From NCBI GenBank assembly GCA_963854835.1, contig OY978526.1:60636649-60700648 (forward strand): 64,000 bases of DNA, written 5' to 3'. The notes under the pieces were generated by a model, which was not told the DNA's origin, made no database searches, and saw only the letters and a program-made list of their open reading frames with translations. This DNA comes from Megamerina dolium. Lineage: Eukaryota; Arthropoda; Insecta; Diptera; Megamerinidae. Below, piece after piece: positions 13,880-25,506 of this stretch. Each line of letters begins with the position of its first letter. Positions within the stretch are counted from its first letter, which is position 1. The translations under genes were made by a program, and so were the position numbers.

Positions 13880-14143
13880 TTAGTTTCGCCTTGATAACTT
13901 TATGTTTTCGGGCGAAAAATGTGAAAAAATATGAAAGAAAAAATATAGAAGCACAATTTTGTATGGGAAGGCGTCGTTTTCATTCGATTCAGTCAATTTT
14001 TGAACATATCGCTTAGTAATTGAATTTAATTGTATATAATGAGTTTTACGTTGATAACTTCTTATGTTTGCGAACAAAGTGAAAAAACACATTTAAATCC
14101 ATACTTCTGTATGGGAGATATGCATGGTGTTCATTCGATTATG
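13880..14143. repeat. Diverged tandem duplication, period about 160 bp
   Basis: ttgataactttatgtttt near 13889 and ttgataacttcttatgttt near 14050 start two diverged units. Each continues through a gtgaaaaaa run and tgtatgggaa/gtatgggaga to ttcattcgatt. Possibly a fragment of a satellite-like array or a DINE-related core. Confidence 0.55.
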
Positions 14144-14331
14144 CATGGTTTCTAATATATCTATTCTATGGATGGATTAACTTTTAAATTGATGAAGTTT
14201 TAAATTGATAGATACATGTACGTTTGAGAGTTATACATACAAGACCAAGGCCATACAAGATAAAACAGTATAATATACAAATCGATATTTTGAGAACAAA
14301 TTTGGGAATCTTATAAAATTGAGAAGCTAGT

Positions 14332-14715
14332 AAAAAAAAAAATAAATATGTGGCACTTAAAGCCCCAAAAGGCTCATTGGCCGAGCTTCTCTTCCATTAC
14401 TGTTGTGTGTCTTAAATTTGGACAGTATTAGAAGGTACCTACTTATTTTAGCCGGTTCCGAACGGCAGAGCACTTGTGACATCACTTTTTCTGAGCTTTG
14501 TCACATAGTTCTTTTTAGAAGCTTTTTCATGGGAAGTTGTTACTGTCGGAAGAATTGCCAATTGCTTGCCGACAGGTGGGTACCGTTCGAAAGAAAAATC
14601 TTTTCGATATTAAATTTGTTATGCATCAGCCGGGTATTGAACCACGACCTACAGATCAGAAGGCGAACACACTAACCACTGAGCTACGGCACCCACGTGC
14701 CGTAGCTCAGTGCCG
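14332..14715 (-). repeat. tRNA-derived SINE, copy D with folded-back 5' end
   Basis: Bounded by a perfect 13-bp duplication ttgagaagctagt (14319-14331 and 14716-14728). The tail is at the left and the head at the right. Beyond the normal head end (near 14696) the sequence continues gtgccgtagctcagtgccg, which repeats the first bases of the head in the opposite direction. The 5' terminus is thus a small hairpin. The extra segment lies inside the duplication, so it arose during insertion. Confidence 0.9.
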
Positions 14716-14728
14716 TTGAGAAGCTAGT

Positions 14729-15725
<997 letters not shown>

Positions 15726-15735
15726 GATTGTATGT

Positions 15736-16102
15736 ACAGGGTGGTTCATGTAGTGATTATCATCAAGCCGCCATCAAGCTCAACTACTCAACCTTGCATT
15801 CACGTCATTCATTAATTCTCATTCTCAAGCCCAAAATGGACGCCGAATTTGACGAAAAATCAAATTTTCTGATGAGGTGTTATTTTGGTCATTTTGTACG
15901 GTAAGTACGGTCGTCGGGTCATTCGCAATCTTAGTTTATCTAGGAACTATTTAGACCCTCAAGGTGTATATTAACCAAACAATTCGTTAGATAGGACCAG
16001 AGACTGTAAACAAGATCTTGCAAAATTCGGCAAAAGGATTAAAATTTTGCTATAGTCATTTTGTTATTTTTAAAAATTAACTTGTATTCGGACCACCCTT
16101 TG
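15736..16102 (+). mobile_element. Internally deleted mariner-like element (MITE-like)
   Basis: The left end cagggtggttcatg and the complement of the right end, caaagggtggtccg, form a short imperfect TIR, with TA on both sides (15734-15735, 16103-16104). Inside are scraps of transposase: a FDEK block followed by an SDE-like string (15850-15885), and a C-terminal string resembling PETVNKILQNSAKRI (about 15985-16040). This style matches Tc1/mariner transposases of the DD37-41D kind. At 367 bp it cannot encode a protein. Confidence 0.6.
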
Positions 16103-16104
16103 TA

Positions 16105-17949
16105 TATATCGAATTGGCTATGATGATGACTCGACTCCATCGTCACTACTACTATCAACAAAAATAACAATGATATTCATGGAGCACAATCAACTTCTTG
16201 ATGTCATTAATTTGCGCCTTTTTGTTTCGTCGTGCGTTTTTAAGTAAGCTTACTTGGAATTTTATTTAAATATGTATTTGTTGTTATTTTTGTTTTTTAG
16301 GATAAGTAAATACAAATGGCAGGTCATCAAGGAATTAAATGAAATTCTCGGGTTAAATTACATATATTATATGCAGAGAGAGAGAGAAAGATGGTGACAT
16401 TTTTCATGAAGGATGAAGGATTTTAATAGAGGAAACATCAGTTTAATTTGTGTTTTCCATCTGTAGTGTGAGGCCGTGTTAAAATATGCGTAGGCATAAC
16501 AATAAATTTCTGGCTGGATTCAAAAGCAAGCTAAGGCGTTAATTTTATATTTTTTTAATGTGTACCGTATACTATACCTCCCATAGCAAGTAATTGTGTT
16601 TGTATGTATGTGAAATAATTAAAAATTGCTCAACGTTGTCCGAATACAATGAGGAAAAGCCTACGTGCATAATTAAGGGACCATTCATTATCATTTAAGC
16701 TAGTGTAGAACATTTAGCATTTAAGTTTAAGCTAGTGTTGCTGCTCTTCTTAGTTAATGGAATAAATTTGGATGATGGTCAGTAGGTAAAGGCAATATGT
16801 TAACAACAATAATAGTACTTGTTGAAGGGATGTTATACATTTTTGAAAACAAAAAAGGTTTTGATGCTTACACACACACAATGGTAAACTGTCTTCTTCA
16901 TGATTTATTGTTTCAAAACAGTCAAAATGCTATTATTTTAGTTTGGTACGCATTTACCCTCTTACCTCACCCAAATTTTACTTGTTTTCTTTAATTGTAA
17001 GAGGGTATATGCATACAATGGTGTGTAATATATACGAATGCCGCTTTTTGTCATTTATTTAAAAGTAATGTTTAATTTAGTAATGGATTAGTTGAAAGAG
17101 TATACATATGTAAATGAAAGGGATGTTTGGTTAGTTATTTATCAGTGTGGGTGGATGTCAAAGATTTATGAGGATATTTTATAAGAAACAATACAATACA
17201 ATATGGCGTACCAACATGGATGCAAAGTTATAAAAAATATATACAATAAACCATAAAAATGCTTAAGTTTCTGAACTAGATGTTCAGAAAAAGCATTTTC
17301 TCCATCTAGAAATACAATAATATAGTAGAATAAAAAAATACTGCTTTTATATATATGGAGTGTATACGGAGTGTATACATATATAGTTATGTTAAAATAC
17401 TTGTTCTTAGAGGCGTAGTCATTGATTATGTGAGAATGAGATTTCAAGAGACTTATATAAAATTTCCTACATTGGAAAAAAGTACTAATAAATAATTCAA
17501 TATTAAAACCTCAGTCTGCAAATCATAACCGTTACATATAATTACTAATCTCCTTTAAAAATATTTCGCATATGTCTGTATCATAAAATCTGATCTAGAG
17601 ACAGAGCTGAATTCGGGAAAAGGAACTCTAACTCAATGATTCTTACTGCCAATTCTGCGAATTGACCGATTACTTTTCTTCAAATTTTCTAAAATCACAA
17701 TATTTTAGACTATATTTAAAATTAGCTGCATTATGTGAGATTAGCAGTTAAAGGAGAACAAGGTTGGAATGAAAGCGATTGAAAAAATGTCAGAAGAAAA
17801 CTTTTCTTAATACTTAATAAATAAATAAATAAATAAAAAAAAACAACAACACGAATTTTTAGTGACAGTGTTGCATATAAAACTCTAACTTCTTAGAGTT
17901 AAATGTTTTGGACCTAACAAATATTAATGGCATCGTTTTACTTTTGTCT
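16105..17949. other. AT-rich spacer, no gene seen
   Basis: Contains an AG run near 16376-16390 and an AAAT run near 17817-17838. No genes. Confidence 0.6.
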
Positions 17950-18245
17950 TTAACATAGTCTTCTTGTAAATCGTCTCATCTACAATAATATTTCCATGTC
18001 TTTAAGTCGTCATTGGAAATATTAATTGGCTTACTGAACAGCTTTCCCAATGCCAAAATTTTATTTCAAAATGTGACATACATGCTCTCTGCTACCTCTA
18101 TAATTCTATTTCGATGGTTGTTTAGCATCATTTGGTGAACTTGGTCAATATTATCGTCAGCTCTTGCAGTTTTTGGACATCACTAACATATATCGTCTCC
18201 CAGGCTGTTGCGGCCACGTTTCAATTCAGCTGCCTAAAGTATCAA
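17950..18245 (-). pseudogene. mariner transposase N-terminal relic
   Basis: One minus-strand frame (about 18030-18215) reads ELKRGRNSLGDD, two stops, then CPKTARADDNIDQVHQMML and NRIIEVAESM. This is the linker and second helix-turn-helix of irritans-type mariner transposases. A frameshift then gives HVCHILK and further remnants to about 17950. The catalytic domain is absent. Confidence 0.6.
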
Positions 18246-18628
18246 GTATTGTAACTGTACGCATGGCTGAAATTTTGATGAGGAACTTCCAGACAAGATG
18301 TACAAACAATTCCCAAGATTTTGTTGACGAGTGTTGCCATCTTAATGTTGAGCTTGAAAACGTTTCAGATCAACCTCATACCTACTTTGCTTTGGTATGG
18401 AAGAAAAATTTAAACAAGTTTTAGCATAGCTATTTTTTAGCTATTATATATAGCTTTTAATGATTTTTTTTACATGCGCTAATGCAAACAACAGCCAGAT
18501 ATGCCCCACAGTCAGGCACAACTGAAAATGTTGTTTTCGTGCTATTACGAGGCACATTCAATGTTGCCAGGACTTCAAAAATAAATAAGCTAGATCGGCC
18601 AAATAGAAATTCTAAAAAAAACTAATTG
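18246..18628. other. Spacer left of the gypsy element
   Basis: No gene recognised. The last five bases before the element belong to its target duplication. Confidence 0.5.
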
Positions 18629-18633
18629 GCCCC

Positions 18634-19201
18634 TGTAAAATAGTGTGTAACAGTAAATCCTTACTTAATTCAATATGCAAAAGTGTGGCATCCATGTAAT
18701 ACATATTCCACTTACTTTTCACCCATCTGATTATATACGAACATACTCTGTTACTGTTTACCTTCTTCGCTGTTCAACCTCCGTATAACCTCGTGTACTT
18801 TTTATATTAATACTTACTTATACTTATGTGGCCATAACAACGAGTATCGATTTAGGCCGAAAATAACATGCTTCGCCAGCCATCTCTGTTCTTCGCTAGC
18901 TGGCGCCAGTTAGAAATTCCAAGCGACGTCAGGTTCTCCAGTACTTGGTCTTTCCACCGGAGGTTAGGTCTTCCTCTTCTGCGTCGTCCTCCAGCGGGTT
19001 CCGAATATAACACCTTCTTAGCTGGAGCGTGTTCTTCCATTCGCTCGACATGACCTAGCCAGCGCATCCGCTGGATTTTGATGCGCTTTACTATGTCAAT
19101 ATCAGCATACAGCTCATACAGCTCATGGTTGTACTTTATTCGGTATTCGGTACTTTTTATATTAATAGTAATTGAATAAAGTTATATTTGAGATTATCAC
19201 A
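18634..19201 (+). repeat. Gypsy 5' LTR, split by an RTE fragment
   Basis: Aligns with the 3' LTR over its length: tgtaaaatagtgtgtaac at the start, then a promoter-proximal block with gattatatacgaacatactc, ending ttatcaca. After removal of the RTE insertion and one duplication copy it is about 213 bp. It differs from the 3' LTR at many sites, so the gypsy insertion is old. Confidence 0.9.
18813..19149 (-). mobile_element. RTE-like LINE, 5'-truncated copy 2
   Basis: A 337-bp fragment bracketed by an 18-bp duplication gtactttttatattaata (18795-18812 and 19150-19167). The minus strand encodes RWLGHVERM, GRRRRGRPNLRWKD and NWRQLAKNRDGWR, and ends in an AAGT-type tail. It is almost identical to copy 1 over the shared part and lies within the gypsy 5' LTR. 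Confidence 0.9.
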
Positions 19202-19210
19202 GGCGACGAG
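19202..19210 (+). promoter_or_regulatory. Primer-binding site, tRNA-Ser type
   Basis: ggcgacgag directly follows the LTR end and is complementary to the 3' end of an insect tRNA-Ser(GCT), recalled as ending ctcgtcg plus CCA. Mag-type gypsy elements are known to use tRNA-Ser. The first base of the usual tgg is replaced by the LTR's final a. Confidence 0.65.
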
Positions 19211-19230
19211 AAAAAAATTAAAAAGTATAA

Positions 19231-19352
19231 GCCATGTCAAAAACCAATGGAAGCGTGCCAAAATTTGATCATGCTGAAAATAAATGGGACGTTTTTAGCA
19301 TACAACTTCAGAATTTTTCCTGGGAAATGAAATAATCGAAACAAAAAAGAAA
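19231..19352 (+). pseudogene. Gypsy gag, N-terminal part
   Basis: ATG at 19231 begins MSKTNGSVPKFDHAENKWDV. A one-base shift near 19320 moves the frame into a NFFLGNE-like string. The DINE-1-like repeat then interrupts, and gag resumes at about 21269. The start lies 20 bases past the primer-binding site, as usual. Confidence 0.7.
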
Positions 19353-21268
19353 AATGACCTTACAGTCGGCTAGGGCCGACCAAATTATACCCTGCATATG
19401 TAAAAATAAAAAAAATAAATATGTGGCACTTAAAGCCCCAAAGGGCTCATTGGCCGAGCTTCTCTTCCATTACTGTTGTGCGTCTTAAATTTTTGGACAG
19501 TATTAGAATGGGCCTACTTATTTTAGCCGGTTCCGAACGGCAGAACACTTGTGACATCACTTTTTCTGAGCTTTGTCACAGAGTTCTTTTTAGAAGCTTT
19601 TTCATGGCAAGTTGTTACTGTCGGAAGAATTGCCAATTGCTTGTCGACAGGTGGGTACCGTTCGAAAGAAAAAATCTTTTCGATATTAAATTTGCTATGC
19701 ATCAGCCGGGTATTGAACCACGACCTACAGATCAGAAGGCGAACACACTAACCCTGCATATGTAGATATATATATAAAAAGTTTGCTCGAATTCCATCTT
19801 TTTGTTTTATTTCCACTACTTCGTATGGGAGCTACATTAAGAAGAATTTTTACATATAATACTAATCTACACCCGAAATGTGGTTGACTTTGACGAAGTA
19901 CTTTGTAAGTTATGGGGGCTTTAAAATGGATAATATAAAGGAGAAACTTAAGATAATTCCGAGGCTTAGTATGGGAGCTATATAAAAAGTGGGCTTGGCT
20001 TACCTCTTTCTTGTAAATCTAATTAATTTTGCAATATTAATCCACACCTTAAATTTGGTTGTCCTATGCTGAATGTTTCGTTAGTTATAGCGGTTTAAAT
20101 TTTACTTAATTTTCGCAACTTTGTATTGTAGCCCCATTAAGAAGTGGGCGTGGTATGCTGATTTTTGCAGGATTATTTCCGACTACCATATTAACCTAAT
20201 TATTAATTAACCTAAGTATTAATTATGATTGTTCTAGACAGAAGATTGTAGAAGTTACAGCTATTTCAATTTAAAAGAAATTCGGTCCATTTGTATAGAG
20301 GCTACTATAAATAGTGTGTGTGACGCGTCCATATCCTGTGAGTCTAGTTGCTCTTACAATACTAATCCATTCCTTAAATCTGGTTGTTCTACGCTGAATA
20401 GTTTGCAAGTTACGGCGCTTAAAATTTTTGTTTAATTCCCGACTTTCTATTGGAGCCCCAATAAGAAGTGGGCGTGACACGCTGACTTTTTGCCACATTA
20501 TTTCCGACGACCATATTAATCTAAGCGTCAATTATAGTTATTCTATAGTTATTCTAGACAGAAGATTGCAGAAGTTACAGCTATTTCAATTTTTAAGAAA
20601 TTCGGTCCATTTGTGTAGAAGCTACTATTATAGCAGGCGTGACGCGTCCATTTCCTGTGAGTCTAGTTGCTCTTACAAATAATTAAGTCCCTCAACTTTG
20701 TACGGGAGCCCCAATAAGAAGTAGGCGTGGCACGCTGACTTTTCGCTAGATTATTTCCGACTACCATATTAATCTAAGTGTCAATTATGGTTAATCTAGA
20801 CAGAAGATTGCAGAAGTTACAGCTTTGTATAGGAGCTACTCTAAAAAGTAGGCGTGGCTCGCTCATTTTTGGCTAGGATATGTAGCAGTATAATATAGCT
20901 CCACTTGCAAAATATTGATGTCCCAGATGGTATCTTAAGCGAGTTATAGCAAGTTAAATATTTTGAAAATTCCGACGATAGTCGCTTTGAATGTTTGGCT
21001 GGGCGTGGGTGTTGACCGATCATGCGCAATATCAATCCTCTCCGTACCCTTGGATCATAGGTTACTTATGCCAAATTTCTTCAAAATAGCTCAGTATTTC
21101 CTCAAGTTATCGTGCGACCAGACGGACGGACATCGTTAAATCGAAAATTTGAGCGACGCTGATCACGAATATGTATAATTTTCTATATCTCCTGAGATTC
21201 TTTCAAATGGTTACAAACATCTGACCGAAATGAATATACCTTGCATATTACATTATGCAGGGTATAAA
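19350..21268 (-). mobile_element. DINE-1-like (Helentron-type) repeat, copy 1
   Basis: Oriented opposite to copy 3. The left (3') end has a hairpin gtcggc-tagg-gccgac (19365-19380), then the subterminal repeat ttataccctgcat. The right (5') end is cattatgcagggtataaaa. Near that end lies a short GACG array (about 21120-21131). The core has three tandem units marked by attatttccgac (about 20172, 20497, 20749), each with gtgggcgtg-type blocks. This matches the DINE-1/HINE plan: subterminal inverted repeats, GTCC microsatellite, tandem core, 3' stem-loop, no target duplication. It encodes no protein and splits the gypsy gag. SINE copy E is inside. Confidence 0.7.
19403..19750 (-). repeat. tRNA-derived SINE, copy E (5'-truncated)
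   Basis: Bounded by a 14-bp duplication accctgcatatgta (19389-19402 and 19751-19764). The head lacks its A box and stops at gaacacacta. The T-rich tail is at the left. It sits in the subterminal repeat of DINE-like copy 1. Confidence 0.95.
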
Positions 21269-21850
21269 AAGGCTATTTTGCTGACGGCACTGTCGGAGAA
21301 ATCATATATTCTCCTACAGAACCTGCTCAATCCGCTGAAGCCAGAGGAGTTACCCACCACAATCGATATGTGTTTGGAAGTCCTCAGCCAACATTTTAAA
21401 CCTCCGTCATCGGGCTTCACCGAAAGACTTAAATTTTATAGCTCAAGTAAATAGCCACGGAGAGTGTTAGCGAATGGGCAGTGAGCGTGAGAGCTTTGGC
21501 CATCGCTTGCAATATTGGTAGTTTCCTGGATGAAGTAATGTGTGATAAGTTTGTGATGGGACTGGAAAAGCGGCCGGCAAGATATAAAATATTTCTGGAA
21601 GACAAAAAGCGATAGAAATCGCAAATGCAGCAGAATATATGATTCAGCAGTACGTGAAAGGTGAGGTTAAAAACGAAACCGAAGAAGACTTGCTTTACAT
21701 ACATGGGAACAAAAACAACAACAAGCGAAATGGCTGAAAGAAAAATCAGCAGAAGAAAAGATGTTCAGTGCGCGGGTATGGTAATCACACGAGTAGTGCG
21801 TGTAACTTTAAGAATTATAAATGCTCTAAATGTAATAGTAGAGATCATAT
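21269..21850 (+). pseudogene. Gypsy gag, C-terminal part with zinc knuckles
   Basis: Continues gag with AILLTALSEKSYILLQNLL and, after a stop and shift, EWAVSVRALAIACNIGSF and DKFVMGLE (to about 21600). Near 21763-21850 are two CCHC-type knuckles: GYGNHTSSAC and CSKCNSRDHIK. In the first, the second Cys is Arg; in the second a stop codon lies between His and the last Cys. Nucleic-acid binding by the encoded protein would be lost. Confidence 0.8.
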
Positions 21851-21857
21851 AAAATAA

Positions 21858-22165
21858 ATGTGTACGAATAGGCACAACAACGAAAAATTTAATTACGTTT
21901 ATAATTCTGATGTACTTTTATTTTCTATTAGAAGCAATTCTGTTGGACCATTCAAGGTTAGCGTAAAAGTAGAAAATGCACAATTAGAAATGGAACTCGA
22001 TACAGGATCAGAATATAATGTTATTTCGTGCGATACCTTTAAAACTTACTATTATTCTTTTAACATAATTTTGAAAACATATAACGGTATGGCAATAAGA
22101 CCAGTAGGAATTTGTGATATGCGTGAGATTTGTGGTAATACAAAATGCGAAAGTTTAACTTAAAT
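21858..22165 (+). pseudogene. Gypsy aspartic protease region
   Basis: The frame contains GPFKVSVKVENAQLEMELDTG with the catalytic DTG at about 22000, followed by SEYNVIS. This is a retropepsin of the Gypsy kind. The frame ends before joining the reverse transcriptase. Confidence 0.8.
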
Positions 22166-22722
22166 ATCGCGAAATTAAATTACGTAAATTCTCGCGATAA
22201 TACTAAAGATATGATCTTTACGAAATTTTAAACTTTATTTGATCCCAGCTTAGGGTGTTTTAATAGGGAAAAAGCAACCCTATATTTGGAAAAAAATTTT
22301 ATTCCGAAATTTTTTAAGCCACGAGTTGTTCCACAGGCAATAAAAATCAATCCATCATTAGAACCTGTAAAATATTCGGAATGGGGAACTCTCATAATTC
22401 CAGTATTGAAGAAAACGGGGGACGTAAGAATATGCGGGGATTTCAAGGTTACATTAAATTCGCAGATGAAAGTTTAAAAGTATCCCTTACCGAAGATAGA
22501 GGATATTTTTGGAAAACTCCATGGAGGTGAAGAGTTAACAAAACTCGATTTATCCATGTCCTACCAAAAAATTCCTTTGGATGCTGAATCCAAAAAAAAA
22601 TACAATTTCTACATCCAAGGGTTTATTCCAGTATACTCGATTAATTATTATAGAAAATCATGGATTATTTGTTAATGGGGTTGGACGGCACAGTAGAACT
22701 CCTAGATGACATTCTTATTACT
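22166..22722 (+). pseudogene. Gypsy reverse transcriptase, N-terminal half
   Basis: Blocks in order: PSLEPVKYSEWGTLIIPVLK, GDVRICGDFKVTLN (about 22340-22460), a stop, YPLPKIEDIFGKLHGG and LTKLDLSMSYQKIPLD (about 22480-22580), then, after a shift, the catalytic LLDD at about 22700-22710. A full-length RTE copy interrupts immediately after the second Asp codon. The reading continues at 25493. Confidence 0.9.
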
Positions 22723-22769
22723 ACTTACTTACTTACTTATGTGGCCATAACAACCGAATATTTAGGCCG

Positions 22770-24253
22770 AAAATAACATGCTTCGCCAGCCATCTCTGTT
22801 CTACGCTAGCGTCAGGCTCTACAGTACTTGGTCCTTCCACCGGAGGTTAGGTCTTCCTCTTCTCCGTCGTCCTCCAGCGGATTCCGAATATAAAACCTTC
22901 TTAGCTAGAGCGCGTTCTTCCATTCGCTCGATATGGCCTAGCCAGCGCTGCCGCTGGATTTTGATGCGCTTTACTATGTCAATATCGGCATACAGCTCAT
23001 ACAGCTCATGGTTGTACCTTATTTGGTACTAGCCACCAACACAAATAGGCCCAAAGATCTTGCGTAGGACTTTTCTCTCGAAAACTCCAAGCATTCGCTC
23101 ATATGAGGTGGAAATTGTCCTAGCTTCGGCGCTGTTATTAAGGACAGGCATAATGAGAGACTTGTAGAGTGGTTTTCATTTTTTCTCGAGAGGGCTCAAC
23201 TTCTCAATTGCTTACTTAGCCCTACGCAATATCTCCTAGCTGACGTCATTACTGCTGTAAATGCTGGTTTCAAGATAAACAAAGGCCCTTACTACTTCAA
23301 AAGCGTAGTTGTCAACAGTGACGTGCTGTCCAAGTCGTCGGGACTTTTTGTTTGTTGACACTAGATACTTCGTATTGCCTTCATTCTCCATAAGACTCAT
23401 TCGACGCGACTCTCTTTCCAACTCTGAGAATGCTACACTAACTGGTCGCGTGATGATGCCGATTATGTCAATATTATCGGCATATGCTAACTTTTATTGA
23501 AGATAGTGCCATTATGTCGTAGATCAGCAGCTCGTATTATTTTCTCCATAATAAGATTGAAGAAGTCGCACAATAATGAATCACCTGAAACCCCGTTCGG
23601 TATTAAACGGCGGGAAGAGGTCCTTTCCAATTTTCACTGAACAACGGGAGTTATGCAGTGTCATTCTACAAAGTCGAATAAGCTTTGCAGGAATACCGAA
23701 GTTGCGTAGAAGTAATTCCTTACCGGTCCGTCGAAAGCAGCTTTATAATCAACAAATATGTGGTGTGTGTCGATCTGTTTTTCTTGGGTCTTCTCCAGGA
23801 TTTGGCGCAGTGTGAAAATTTGGTCGATGGTAGATTTACCAGGTCTGAAACCACACTGATAAGGACCAATCAGGTTGTGGAGCATGGGCTTCAATCTTTC
23901 ACACAATACGCTTGATAAGACTTTGTATGCGATATTCAGGAGACTTATTCCACGGCAGTTGCCGCAAATTGTGGGGTCTCCTTTTTTACGTACGGGACAG
24001 AGAACACTGAGCCTCCAATCATGCTTTCAACCGACCATTTTCTGCTTATGAGCTGGTGCATGCAGGCAATCAGCTCATGGCCTCCGGTCTTAAACTCCAT
24101 AGTCTCAGTACTCCATAGGCTCAGTACACTCTGGTCATCTGTAACCAGGTTCTCATTTCCATCACGACAAGAAGAGGTTCCGGGATTTAAACCGCCACTT
24201 AGGCGCTTGATCTTTCCGAAGAATTTTTGAGTCTCATTCTTGTCGGTACACAC
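22770..24253 (-). pseudogene. RTE reverse transcriptase and C-terminal region
   Basis: From 24253 down: GGHELIACMHQLI, VPYVKKETP, then CGFRPGKSTIDQIFTLRQIL and HHIFVDYKAAFD (about 23700-23850; the last Asp is the first catalytic residue). The YADD block is degraded (about 23480). GRRLGQHVTVDNYAFEVVRA-like text lies at about 23290-23340 with local shifts. The C-terminal GHIERM and RRRGRP-like blocks reach 22780. Many stops are present. Confidence 0.8.
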
Positions 24254-24479
24254 TCACACTCGCGTCTTTCTTGTTCTCTTTTCTTGCGCCTGAAAAGACG
24301 TTTCTCGCCACTCCTTTTCTCTCTGTACCCCTCCTTAACAGCTCGAATTGCAGCTGCTCGCAGGGTTTTTCTGTAGGAGGCGTCTTTATCTGTGGACTTC
24401 TCTTGTTATTTGCGACACATAAACGTGTGCGCACCTTAGCTGCAACAAGGTATTGATCCGGATCAATTTCACGTCCATC

Positions 24480-25169
24480 ACACTGGAGGCATGCCTTCCG
24501 TCAATCACCACATGATCAATTTGGTTTCTTGTTCATTGATCAGGAGACAGCCATGTCGCTTTTTGGATGTCGAGATGCTGGAATATGGTACCACCAATTA
24601 CCATGTTTCGTGCTGCGGCGAAGTCGATCAGCCTCATTCCGTTATCGGAGGTGTTCTGGTGGAGGCTGAATTTTCCGACAGTTGGACCAAAAGTTCCTTC
24701 CTTGCCCACCCTGGCATTAAAGTCGCCATGAAAGAAGCTCTCCTTGGTCACATAGTCCTTCTCAGTCGTCGGAGCGTGTAGCACATATAAGGCTGATGTT
24801 GAAGAATTTCGCATTGATGCGGATTTTGGCCAGCCGCTCGTTCACAGGCGTGAAATGTGAGACAAGATGTCGTAGTCTCTTGCTGACCAAAAATCCACAT
24901 CCCAATTCGTGCCTTTCAGCATGGTAACTGTAGTAAATATCACAGGACGCTCTTTTGGAGCAGCCCTGTCCCGTCTGTCGTATTTCCTGGAGAGCGGTGA
25001 TGTCAGCTCTGTATTTTTCGAAGACATCAACCAGCTGGATAGAGGCACCCTCCCTATAAAGGGAGCGGACATTCCAGGTACATATTTGTAAATCGTTGTC
25101 CTTTTTTCGTTTGCGGGGATCATCAACAAAAGCAGTAGTCCTTATCCGAGGCATTGCTGCTTTCTTCAT
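24480..25169 (-). pseudogene. RTE endonuclease domain
   Basis: Begins MKKAAMPRIRTTAFVDDPRK. EEP-fold motifs are visible: ICTWNVRSLY, ITALQEIR (catalytic Glu), FHGDFNARVG (Asp/Asn pair, about 24725) and a late IDHVV block (catalytic Asp-His, about 24510). A frameshift near 24770 divides it. Such domains are routinely misannotated as craniofacial development protein 2. Confidence 0.85.
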
Positions 25170-25506
25170 TGAGGGGATTTAATAAGTGGCGGGTCCCAAA
25201 CCCAATGCACCACCTCTAATCGAGGAGATTTTCGCCATTCACTTCAGCCGCCTCCCAGCGGGTGCCAGGAGGACGTTGCCCGGTAGTCGCCACGTGGAGG
25301 GCCCCCATTAATAATAATGAAGGCGCCATCACCATCACCCCTCATTAACAAATAAAGATATCATCACATAGCGCTCAGATCAAACTACATGACAGCCAGT
25401 GAGTTGTCTTGTGATGAGTTCAACAACGATTGCGCTAGCCCCACTCGGTTGAGGCAGTTAGACACGTTACCTTGCGAGAACTCCACCAGACCACATTCTT
25501 ATTACT

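Larger units (their letters stand above)
22723..25492 (-). mobile_element. RTE-like LINE, near-full-length copy 3
   Basis: A 2,770-bp minus-strand copy bounded by a 14-bp duplication acattcttattact (22709-22722 and 25493-25506). The 3' end has an AAGT tandem tail (22723-22740). It carries a 5' leader, an apurinic-type endonuclease, a reverse transcriptase and the C-terminal region seen in copies 1 and 2. Frameshifts and deletions make it inactive, and it is more diverged than the two short copies. Complete RTE elements are about 3.2-3.8 kb, so some internal sequence is lost. Confidence 0.9.

Noticed and set aside
24762..25169. Host gene for craniofacial development protein 2
   Set aside because: It is the RTE endonuclease, inside a copy with target duplications.
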